A DNA stretch of 64,000 nucleotides from Chrysoperla carnea. Taxonomy: Eukaryota > Arthropoda > Insecta > Neuroptera > Chrysopidae. Position 1 is the first letter of the stretch. The number at the start of each line of letters is the position of its first letter. The stretch covers positions 97,582,368 through 97,646,367 of the forward strand of contig NC_058337.1 in NCBI RefSeq assembly GCF_905475395.1, in the 5' to 3' direction. Under the pieces are notes generated by a model. That model saw only the letters and a program-made list of their open reading frames with translations. It ran no database searches and was not told where the DNA came from. The position numbers and the translations under genes are program-made. Shown piece by piece: positions 24,049-34,422 of this stretch.

Positions 24049-27000
24049 ATGAAGTATTTCATGCTAACATTGTTGCTACTATTTTTAAGTCTTCAAATTT
24101 GGGTAAGAGATCAAATAATCATTATAGTTAAGGAGTCTGGCATGCAGCTTAATAAAAAACCACCTGGACTATAACTAGGACAATTAGCCTAGTATATGAC
24201 CTTCATATATCGCAATCAAGTGGTAGTTATATTTTTGTCATGTTTGACTTGGAAAATAATGGAATTTTTTTAAAATTTAAACCACCTGGGCTTTAACAAG
24301 GACAGTTAGATTAGTATATGACCTTTACATATCCCCAGTAACCCTGAGCCAGACATTGTGATCCGGGTTTAAAACTGTTTTATCAAACTGCATCTCCGCT
24401 AACTAAAACTATTGACTAGAATAAAATTTTTCTACTCGACTCATAAAACAACTTTTAGTAAAATAATCTTTCAATGAATTCAAGTAATTTAAATTTTTGT
24501 TACTACCTTAATTAAGTCACTACAAGTAACGGTCATTAAAAACCATCATGGATTATTCACTAAAGTCATTTTAATCTATGCATTAAAAAATGACCTTAAT
24601 AAAAATTGTTGAGTTTGATGGGGGACGTCATGTTCTGACATCAAATAATAGCCAATTTAGATTCTAAACGGTAAGAGATAAAATAACACTTTAAAGGAAA
24701 AAGCAGATCTTCAAAAAAAAAAAAACAACCAATTTTTGATTAAAACGTATTTTCTGAAAAACGTTGGCTTTTGGAGGAAATGCGAATTAAAAATATGTCA
24801 TTATTGCATTTAATCAAAAGCAAATACGATTAAAGTTTATCGATAATTGTAGGCTAAAGTCATGGACACAGGCGAATATCCACTATTGCTCTTGACGACT
24901 TTTGGCTAAAGCCTTTTTCCGTAGTTAGCGTTTTTTCTCGATTAAATGCAATAATCACATATTTTTAAGTCGCATTTCCTCTGAAAGCTGATGATTTGGT
25001 GATAATATAGAAAGGTAATTTATGTGAGATATAGAAAGGTAATTTAAATCATCTCTAGAAGAAAAAAAATCATCTCTGATCTAGAAAATGTGAATCATCT
25101 CATATGGAGTAACAGCCAGACCAAAAAAAATTCGTTGAATATACTAAAGCTGATAATTTGAGGTTTGGTTAAAGTAGTTGTGTACTCACACATACTGTGG
25201 TCAGTCTAGCGAACGATAGAACAGGGGTGTGATATGCTATGGAAACGGTTAAGTTTTACATGGTACTAAAATGAATTTACTAAAGCTGAAAATTGTAATA
25301 TAGCTAGAATATTGCATATAGATAACGGCTACAACAGTCAGTCAGTTAAACGTTAGAACAGGGCTGTTCAGTCAGCCCTTATGAACCCTCTTATGAATGT
25401 ACACAAATAGGGCTGACTGAACAGCCCTGTTTTAACATTTAACTGACTGACTGGTATAATTGTTATCTATATGCAACATACAAACTGTATAACAATTTTC
25501 AGCTTTAGTAAATTCATTTTAGTACTACGTAAAACTTAACTGTTTCGATATGACTGGCCGCAGTATGTGCGTGTACACAACTACTATATCCAAACCTTAA
25601 ATGACCAGCTTTAGTAAATTCAAGGAATTTTTTTTGGCTTGGCTCTTCCATTATGATTGAGGAATAATAAAATAAGACCTTGCAACTTATTTGTCAAAAA
25701 TAAATTCGATCCGACTTCGGCCCCATGTGGCCGAAGCCAAAGTCAGATATAATTATGGTAATATAATAAGTAATCTTTACCTCTATTTTATGTTATATAT
25801 TTAATTTTTTTATACAGATGAAAAAAATACCTAAAATCAAAGGTATCGAGCAAGATCCAGCCTTCCTTAAATGGTATGATATTCAAGACATAAAATTGAG
25901 GAAGTATAACAAGACAACGTTAGCACTCAGTGGAAAATTTATAATAAAACGTCAAATCACTAACATCAAGGTAAACATATGCTTGTTAGAAAATTCTTCA
26001 ATACTCTTTCGCGATACATTATTTAAAATCTACAAGACATCCGAAGAAGACTAAACTGCAACGGTCTATGACTCGTACATAATATGGGCAAGTTGAAATT
26101 TGGGAGGCCCTCTGGTGCCTTGCAAATAAAAAAATACTATTAGAAACTTTTTTTCAATAACTCTAACGTGAAGCAAAGATATACACAAGAAAGACAGAGA
26201 TATATACCATTTTAATATATTATGGCTAATAGCTCGTTTTGTAGATACCTATATAACGCGATTTCAGGTACCTATATAACGCGAATAGTGCGCCCTAAAA
26301 AAGGGTTTTTTTTACGATTCCAAGATCACATGTTTTTAAATCACTTCCTAAAATGTATCATCACATTAAACTACTATCTACTCTTAGATCGATTCCTCTT
26401 CTATGCTAAAGTTAAAAGCTCTTCTAAAAGTTTATAAATTAAAATGTTTATTTCAGAAACTACGATTGTGTTTTTAGTAAACCGTTGCGCGTTAAAGCTT
26501 TCTAAACTTTTAATACAAGCTACCAATATAATTTTTATAAACCCTAAGAAATGGAGCTTCCATTTGAAATTGTTAAAAATGACCTACACATGGCGCTTTA
26601 AGATCATTCAAACAACATACGAATTGTATGGTTACTAAAAGTTTTTTGAACATTGATATTTTTGTCTCAACATTTTTGATTAAATGGTCGGAACCCTTTT
26701 GTTACCTCTGTCACACACGATAGAAACCAATATATATTTTTTTTTTTTAGTACAGTCTCAAATTAGGTCGAAAAGTTGGTTCATCATACTTACCAATACC
26801 ATTAGTAACTGTTAATAAAGCTGATTACTGTAGTTTTTTGGAAAATCCACATATACGGCCTATGATGGAAGATATGTTTAACCACACAAATTTAAAATAT
26901 AGTTGTGATCATAAACCAGTAAGTGTTAAAATAATTTTAACGTAACGGGGTGTTTTGTAAACAGTATTTTCTGCACTTTTATCAGAAATGTATGCTCAAT

Positions 27001-27777
27001 ATCTTTCTTGAAAATTAGTTTGGGAAGATCATAATCTTCGAGAAATATTCCTCAATAAAAGTTATTTACAGACATTCGCAATTATTATTATTAAATTTCT
27101 AAAGTTACTTAGATCATTCATTTTTCAAATAAACAATACATTCAAAAAGTATGTGGACAGTTCCAGAACTGGAGAAAGCACTTTGTTTTTGCCTATCTAT
27201 TGAAATGAAAAGGGCATCCCCTCATAATTAAAACTTACACAAAGTGATGAAAAATAATAATATATTTTACATGAAATTACCATGCGAATTCTCCTTTTTT
27301 GCGATTGTCGACAATTTCCTTAGAGTCGAAAAACTTATTGCATTGCAAATAAACATCTTCATAATAATTTCATCTAAATAAAATATTCCAAAATTATTTT
27401 TCATAAAGTTTTATAAAATTATTTCAAATAAGCATCTACATAAAGGAAAGTTCATTGAAATAAACTAATAATAAAATAATTTTTTTAACAATTTCGAAGA
27501 AGTTTTTTTTTTTTTTGCTATTGCGGAGTCGAAAAAAACTACTTTTTATTTCAATTATTTCTATAAAATGAGGGTGTCTTCATCTTAAATGCGACACGTC
27601 TGGTTGTTGTTTTAATTTTATATTATTGTGTTTTAGGGAGAATATCAAATCAGTAATTACGTGCCACACATACCATCAGAATTACCACCTGGAGATTATC
27701 GAGGTGAATATTCTCAGTATTTTGAGGATGAATGTATTGGGAAAATTCAATACAATATAGCATGGATTGAAATTTAA
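24049..27777 (+). CDS. DUF1091-family secreted protein, paralogue B (4 exons)
   Basis: Spliced model: exon 1 24049-24102 (18 codons), exon 2 25818-25970 (51), exon 3 26751-26918 (56), exon 4 27637-27777 (46 plus stop TAA), total 171 aa. All junctions are phase 0 with GT..AG borders (donors GTAAGA, GTAAAC, GTAAGT). Exon 1 encodes the signal peptide MKYFMLTLLLLFLSLQIW. Exon 2 holds KGIEQDPAFLKWYD and RKYNKTTLALSGKF. Exon 3 holds LPIPLVTVNKADYCSFLENP and ends YSCDHKP. Exon 4 holds GEYQISNYVP, then PPGDYRGEY, close to the GdYr signature near the C-terminus of DUF1091 domains. The two exon 3 cysteines are shared with the other copies. AATAAA signals occur at 27796 and 27805. This is the cleanest model in the window. 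Intron 1 (1.7 kb) contains two foldback elements. Role unknown; the family has been proposed to resemble GM2-activator/MD-2 lipid-binding proteins, but nothing here shows a ligand. Confidence 0.93.
24768..24988. repeat. Foldback element, short arms (intron 1 of paralogue B)
   Basis: GGAGGAAATGCGAATTAAAA through GCATTTAATC at 24772-24818 pairs with GATTAAATGCAATAATCACA through ATTTCCTC at 24940-24980. The spacer is about 120 bp. Confidence 0.75.
25114..25642. mobile_element. Foldback/MITE element with arms of about 250 bp (intron 1 of paralogue B)
   Basis: Left arm 25114-25379 and right arm 25409-25642 are reverse complements over nearly their full length; AACAGGGCTGTTCAGTCAGC against GGGCTGACTGAACAGCCCTG marks the inner end. 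The loop is about 29 bp. The left arm has an extra 30 bp or so that resembles its own inner end (CGAACGATAGAACAGGG). No ORF. Transcribed as part of paralogue B pre-mRNA it would make a long hairpin. Confidence 0.85.
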
Positions 27778-27795
27778 AATGTTTTTAAATGTGTG

Positions 27796-27810
27796 AATAA
27801 AATTAATAAA
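27796..27810 (+). promoter_or_regulatory. poly-A signals of paralogue B
   Basis: AATAAA at 27796 and again at 27805, about 20-30 nt after the stop codon. Confidence 0.65.
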
Positions 27811-28203
27811 GTCATATAATATTTCAAAATATCTTTGCTCGATAAGTAAAAATTCGTTGAAAAAGTACGAAAAATACAATACCTTACAATACATTTTTAA
27901 GTTATTATGTTTTCAGGGGAGTTAAATTCTTAAAAAATTTCGGAACAAATTTAGCTTAAGATCAATTGACAATCACCAGATTTTGATAAAATTTGCTTTA
28001 GCACAATAAATGTTGCCTGCGTATAAGAAGGAACAACACAGAAGATAGGTAAATGGCAGCCTTGTTTCAGCTCTTATTTAGTTTTAATCTCTCTAGATAT
28101 TAACTCCTAAGTTGATTTATGGATGGATTGAAGAATGTTACTTGCGCCAAACAGACAGGCTGATCAAGAAGCACATCAACTATTGCTATTTTAAACCATT
28201 TAT

Positions 28204-28746
28204 ATAGGAAATATACCAAGGTATATTAAGTTTAGCCCCAAGTTTGTAATGCTTAAAAATATTGATGCTACGAAAAAAATTTTGGTATGGGTTTTCATAC
28301 AATCATCTAATTAGTCCATTTTCGGTTGTCTGCCCGGCCATCCGTCTGTCAACTCGATTACTCAGAAACGAAATATGATATCAAGCTGAAATTTTTACAG
28401 CGTACTCCGGACATAAAAATGAGGTCGAGTTCGTAAATGGGCATCATAGGAAAATTGAGTCTTGGGTCCGTAAGATCTATTTTGTAAACCGTTAGAGACA
28501 GAACAAAAGTTTAAATGAAAAAAATGTTCCTTATCAAAAAATAAACAACTTTTGGTTGAAACATTTTTTCATAAACATAACTGTTTTCCCGAGAGGGCGC
28601 AAATTGTATAGTATGTATTATGTGGGAATATCAGTTATGTATGTGTGACATGTATAGATATATGTGCAACGTGATAGAGTAATCAACACTATTTATACAT
28701 TGTATTTCTACAATTAACTTAGTCAATTATTTGTTTTCACTTGTTT
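28204..28746 (-). repeat. R1 repeat family, minus-strand copy
   Basis: Minus-strand reading begins AACAAGTGAAAACAAATAATTG (at 28746) and ends at TATACCTTGGTATATTTCC near 28210. It includes AACGGTTTACAAAATAGATC and GACAGACGGATGG. It lies between paralogues B and C. Confidence 0.72.
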
Positions 28747-28984
28747 ATTTAATTTTATGTGTAGATTACATGAAAGCTGGTACGCTACTTATTTTGTGAC
28801 ATCCGGATCCTATAAATTAAAATATTAAAAAATTCATAATATTGTATCATGTTTCACGCAAAAACTTCACTTTTTTTAGTGACACGCAATAAAAATTATT
28901 CGGAAATGTAACTAAAAAAACATATAAACTGACTTTCATTTAATTAGTTTTTTCCAAGAACAGAACTATATTCCAACATTGATT

Positions 28985-31907
28985 ATGAATTGGATTTTAA
29001 TAACTTTTAAATTCTTGTTACTAGGGCAATTATTTATAGTAAGTTAGCTTTGTAAAATAGCTTTGAAAATTTTTCCTGATCATTTATTGTTTTCATCACT
29101 TAGGAGGTACAAATGGTTCCAAGGATCAAAGGCATAGTTCAAGATCCAAATTTTATGGAGTATTATGATACATCTGGCGTAAAAATTACTAAGTTTAATA
29201 AAACAACCTATGCTTTAACTGGTAATTTTGTCATTAAACAACGCTTGGATCATCTTAAGGTAATTTTAACAATAAAAATAACAAAAATATCACACGGAGA
29301 ACTTTTAAACGATTGGCATAAAATAAATTATACCAGTTGACATTGTACCTAGCAAAGCCTAGAGATTATTATTATATTTTCTAAAGTGGGTTCGAAAATC
29401 ACATAAATGTAAATTTTTGTTCCCTATAATTAGGTAACATAGTTTATCTCAATGAAAAATGCTAGAGGTAGGAAGCCTTTTCCAGAAGGCACACTGAATT
29501 GAGAGACTTTTTATAACAACATATCCAAGAACCAAAAACATTTCGGGATACAAGGGCATTATTATTCTTAATATTAATATAGTTAACAAACCCGAATGCA
29601 TGGAAAACATGGGAAATTACACCGATTTTAATGAAACTTTTTGTAACATGTTTATAGTACCCCAACATTAAGTCAACTTAACTTGTCTGAGGGCCCCCAT
29701 TCTCAAATATTAGGATATGCTAAATTTAATTTGATTTACTTTGGGGCGTTTTGTCACTCGGATGAGGCAGTTACCTCAGAGTAATTAGACCTCAAAGTGG
29801 AAAACGTCACATCAAAGACATTTTTTATATTTATTTTTCAGAGAATCATTAATATTTTATTAAGAACAAGTGAAAACAAACAATTGACTGAGTTAATTGT
29901 TGAAATACCATTTATAGAAAGTGTTGATTATACTGTCACGTTACACATACATATATGTCACACATACATAACTGATATTCCCATATAATACATACTATAC
30001 AATTTGCGCCCTCACGGTTAAACAGTGATGTTTACGAGAAAATGTTTCTGACAAAAATTGTTAATTTTTTTATAAGGACATTTAAACTTTTGTTCTATCT
30101 CTGACGGTTTTCAAGATGGGGCCAACGGAACCAAGATCCAATTGACCTATGTTGCTCATTTACGATCTCCATCTCACTTTTTACGTCCGTGATGTATAGT
30201 TTTCCAAATTGGAATTTATTGGAACTAACAATCACACTTTACACACCGTGAGTACGCTAATCCCATAGTAACTATTTCTCGGAATCTGAACCTATGATGG
30301 ATATTTTCAAATCGAAAGCATTTTTAAAGTTTTTGTATGTTCACAATATCTTGAGTAAGTCACAAATAAGTGTAAAAATACAATAAATAATAAAGTTTCG
30401 TATTTGGTTATTATAATTACTTTATCCAATTTATTTATCTTTTTAATATGTTAAGTTTTTATTAATAATTTTAGTTCAGTGTAAGTATGGCTAAGAAAAT
30501 GGGTAATGGATATATACCAATGCCAGTCATCGAAAAAAGTGATTATTGTGGAACACTGAAAACACCGGCTATAAAGCAACAATTTGAAGATTTATTTGCT
30601 CACACAACTATGCCATTCGGTTGCGAGCATGAACCAGTAGGTTTTATTTAATTTTAAAACTTTTCATAATACATAGACGCTAAGTACGGAAATCGCAATT
30701 AAAAAATGCCAAAACTAGGTACGTTTTAGGTGTTAATTAGGTACCAAAGTCAGAAATTAGGTGATTTGTAACTTACAAGGCAACTCCATATTCAAAGTTG
30801 CGTTGCTAACATTATGTGAAGCTAGCAACGCAATGAAAATAATAATGAAATAATTGATTCATTCATTTTAGCATTATATGATGCTAGGCAATGCAACTTT
30901 GAGTTTTGAGTCGCGGTGTAAGTTACCTTATTTCTGACTTTGGTATCTAATTAGTACCTAAAAAGTGCCTAATTTTGGCATTTTTTAAATGCGATATCCG
31001 TACTTTACGTCGCTGGCGTTCAGATTCTATGTTAGTGCTTTTTTCAACATTTAAAAAATAAAATACATGTTAATTCCCTTTTGTTTTCTCAGATCGATTG
31101 CAGAGAGTCACTCATTGCTTGAACATTTCAAAAAACAGCTTTACCCTTGAAAACTCATTCTAAATCACCCTTCCCCTCTTTAATACCTTCGATATGCCTG
31201 ATAAATATCCCTAATTTTAAAGTTATTGATCCTTAAACCCTTAACTAATGAGACTTGGAAAAAAATATATAATGAATTTTTTTAGTGAAGAAAAGATTTC
31301 TCTTTGCTCTGAAAGTAAGACTATTCGCGACACTCTGTGTATACATCATGAAATTCGCTATGAGAATCAAACCACCGAATTACTTCATTCAAGAATATGT
31401 ATTCGTACGGCAGTTCTGTATCATTCAAATATTTATATAATCCACTATAGATATTTGAATAATCTAAGAGCAACTTTTTATTCTAAGTAGTACCCTTTTT
31501 ATTCTAAGTAGTACTTTTTATTCTAAGTAGTGTTGTTGTATCAGCTATGAATTTAATAACTCTATTTATGGCTTAAATTTTACTAAATGTCGGGTTTCCG
31601 AGTTGAAAAATTTTCTTAATAAAGTCTATTTATTCGGATTATTTGTTTGTGTCTAGTTGTAAAACTCGCACATCAATAAGAGTTTTGTTAACCTAAAAAA
31701 TTTTGTATTAATATGTTCATTTGTATATATCAATTTGCTCATTTTTATAGAAAGCAATTATTTTATTTTTAGGGTGACTATAAAATCCTGGATTATGTAC
31801 CTAAAATGCAGCCAGGGTTTCCACCTGGAGAATATCGTGGTGAATTTACATTCTACCATGATCATGAAACGCTTGGTATAATTAGATTTTTCATTGTTTC
31901 TAATTAG
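28985..31907 (+). CDS. DUF1091-family secreted protein, paralogue C (4 exons)
   Basis: Spliced model: exon 1 28985-29038 (18 codons), exon 2 29104-29259 (52), exon 3 30475-30636 (54), exon 4 31773-31907 (44 plus stop TAG), total 168 aa. All introns are phase 0 and GT..AG; intron 1 is just 65 nt. Exon 1 encodes MNWILITFKFLLLGQLFI, a signal peptide with exactly the same codon count as in B. Exon 2 has KGIVQDPNFMEYYD and TKFNKTTYALTGNF. Exon 3 has GNGYIPMPVIEKSDYC and ends GCEHEP. Exon 4 has GDYKILDYVP and PPGEYRGEF. B and C are head-to-tail with only about 1.2 kb between them and are alike through exon 2, which suggests a tandem duplication. AATAAA lies at 31990, 83 nt after the stop. Intron 2 holds a broken R1 copy and intron 3 a foldback element. 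C keeps the two exon 3 cysteines. Confidence 0.93.
29866..30260 (+). repeat. R1 repeat family, truncated or chimeric copy
   Basis: Starts AACAAGTGAAAACAAACAAT and follows the family up to about 30190, where TTTTCCAAATTGGAATTTATTGG interrupts; a short R1-like GTGAGTACGCTAAT follows. It lies in intron 2 of paralogue C. The ORF at 29797-29988 is part of it. Confidence 0.65.
30685..31012. mobile_element. Foldback/MITE element (intron 3 of paralogue C)
   Basis: Left arm (AGTACGGAAATCGCAATTAA, GGTACCAAAGTCAGAAATTA, AACTCCATATTCAAAGTTGC) pairs with the right arm (GCAACTTTGAGTTTTGAGTC, TTTCTGACTTTGGTATCTAA, GATATCCGTACTTTACG). Arms are about 150 bp with a small inner palindrome. No ORF. Confidence 0.82.
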
Positions 31908-31989
31908 AAATACGTTAATAATGATGTAATGAAAATTCAAAGCATGTGTTTTTAAAAACATACAGTATATTTAATTGGATCCATGATTA

Positions 31990-31995
31990 AATAAA
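31990..31995 (+). promoter_or_regulatory. poly-A signal of paralogue C
   Basis: A single AATAAA 83 nt after the stop codon, giving a short 3' UTR. Confidence 0.55.
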
Positions 31996-34422
31996 AAACT
32001 TAAGTATAAATTAGTTTTTTTAAATAAATATTTTCCTATCCTTACTGCGATATCCTTTTTTAGTCAATCGGCGGTTGTACGTGATATATGCAAATAAATG
32101 TAACTCGGTTATTAAAAAAAGACCCAGGAAATATAAAAATTTTCAGAGACAGAAAGGTGATTCCACCAAAATGACTTCAGCAGCTCAAGAGATGAGCCAG
32201 ATATATATTTAAATGGAAGCTAGCCCAGAGGTGGATACTTACACATTAATATGATCGGACTTGTTCTGGCAAATCAATTAAGCTCGCTTAAAAACTATGG
32301 GTTAATGAAAATATCTACTTGGCATAATCTTACTCATTCTAGCATGAAAACTGTCTCAAGATTTGCTATTCTTAAGGCTCGGAAATTGTTTATTTTGTGA
32401 CAGCAAGAATGTTATGATTCCATATTGCAAAAGGCGCTATTTTGGCGATAACCCCAACAGGGTTACCCGTTGCTTACATAGAAGTGGAAATTAAGCGATT
32501 TTGTTGATTCTATCAATTTTAACAAATACTCTTTTTATTTCAACATTGAAATGACATGGCTTTTTATGCTAGTAACGATCGTAAAAAATTAATAATATTT
32601 TTGCGTACATCCGGGGATAGGCATTGTGGAAGCAAGGTAAAGGGACTAAAACTACGATATTCTATACTACTGAGAGTAATTTTTTTCGGACTATCATTCG
32701 GAATAAAAATCATTTATTTAACAAAAAAATGATCATAGAGTAAAAATATTCAAAAAATAATCCTACCTCGACGGATGTCGATAATAACATAGTCAGAGTT
32801 GTGGAAGCTTTCTTGGCTACTAGCTCGATAAATGGATATAAAAAATTTAATCGTTAATTTAATGTTTCTTGGAATACACTGTTGGAAAAGGACGAATTTA
32901 TTTAGGATCATAAACTTAACTTGTAGAAATCTTATGGGGGATATTAATAAAACTTTCTCTTTTCTTAAGTAATTTGTATAATATTTCGATCAATCTCATT
33001 CGATATAAGGTAATTTTGACCCAAAAAGTACAAAAATCAGGTACATTTGATGACTGATAGTTTTTGAAATACGGACTAAAATCGATTCAAATATTGCGAT
33101 TTCTCAGAAACTCTGCATCCAATCATTAAATTAACCTGATTTTTATACTTTTTGGATCAAAATTACCCCATCCATCATGTTTCATCAAATTCCAAAACCA
33201 AAATTTTGTTTTCGTTTTTTTAAATTTTTCCAAAGGGGTACCGGGGCAAAAAATCGAGAAATTTTTTTCATCTCCGATTTCGATAAAACTCAGTATATAA
33301 GGTAATTTTGACCCAAAAAGTACAAAAATTAGGTACATTTGACGACTGGTCGTATAGTTTTTGAGATACGGACTAAAATTTAAATTGAATTTGTAAAACT
33401 TGAAAAGGAATATATGTACCATGTTTTTGTATAAAGCTTATAAATTTTAAGAGTTTCTTATAAGTTCTACCTTACATTTTTTAATTTTCAATTGTGACAA
33501 TCTTTCAATGTAGGATACAATCTGCAGATCTGAATTATTATACGATGGCAAAAAATAAAAACCACACATATGTTAGACCACGAAGTCATATTGAATTTTT
33601 AACGGCTCAAGCTCTATACAAGCTCTTGATCGATGTAGGCATTCGAGGATCGAATAAACCAGGTCGAACACCAGCGCTAGTTTAAAAGTCAAAATAAATA
33701 TAACAAGTCAACAACTTTATTACAGGCCATTTTTTGATCTAATAATATCCTGGATTATTTTTCCAAGAGAATCAAACTTTTGAGGCGCCCTATGTAGAGA
33801 AAATTCTTAATATAGTGACAAAAACCCTAATCACCAAGATTTCTGATTCAGACAACGAATCAACGAATTTTTTTCAGTTTATAGTTGCAGAACAATTTTC
33901 ATGAAGAGTAAAAATTTAGAGGTCGCAAGAATCTATTAATATACGTGTGTATACGTATAACATACAAAGCATCTATTGTTCGAAACTGACAATGATCTTT
34001 TGGGCCCAGCACACAGAGTAGTTGTTACCCACCGATACAGAATGACTACATAGCTACTCAGCAAACGTAGATCGTACGTCTTCGGGTTTTTTCAATTTAC
34101 CATATAAAAATTATACTACATAGTACGTACAACAGATAAAACATCTTGAGGAGCAAAAATGACAAATTTTTTAGAGTTTGAGAAAGTTGTATTATTGCAA
34201 CCCACGATTAAACCCTTTTTAATCTTCATCTCACAGCCAAAGGAACATGAATATTGAATAAAAATTTCATTCAAGCTATTCAATGGTTTAAATTGGATAA
34301 CATCCAAGCTCTGATTAAAATAAAATCAATTTTAATAGTTCAATAAAAAATAAATATTCGCAAAGAAATATAATTTCTGAATTGATAAATATGGGGAATT
34401 ATACATCAAAACTAAATATTCT
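31996..34422. other. Intergenic between C and D
   Basis: C and D converge here. Contains repeat R5 (33000-33385) and a 63-codon ORF at 33494-33685 (ends VGIRGSNKPGRTPALV) that I could not assign. 33990-34085 is slightly GC-richer but non-coding. Confidence 0.5.
33000..33385 (+). repeat. Dispersed repeat R5 with internal direct and inverted copies
   Basis: AAGGTAATTTTGACCCAAAA occurs at about 33007 and again at about 33300. An inverted version (ACTTTTTGGATCAAAATTAC) lies at about 33149. A related block is at 44985-45245. The minus-strand ORF at 33126-33422 lies within this repeat and is not a gene. Confidence 0.6.

Noticed and set aside
33126-33422. 98-codon minus-strand ORF
   Set aside because: Lies entirely in repeat R5, whose inverted and direct copies explain it.
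33494-33685. ORF containing MAKNKNHT, like the start of ribosomal protein L29
   Set aside because: Similarity stops after eight residues; the following residues do not match L29 and no intron donor sits at the break. Probably chance.
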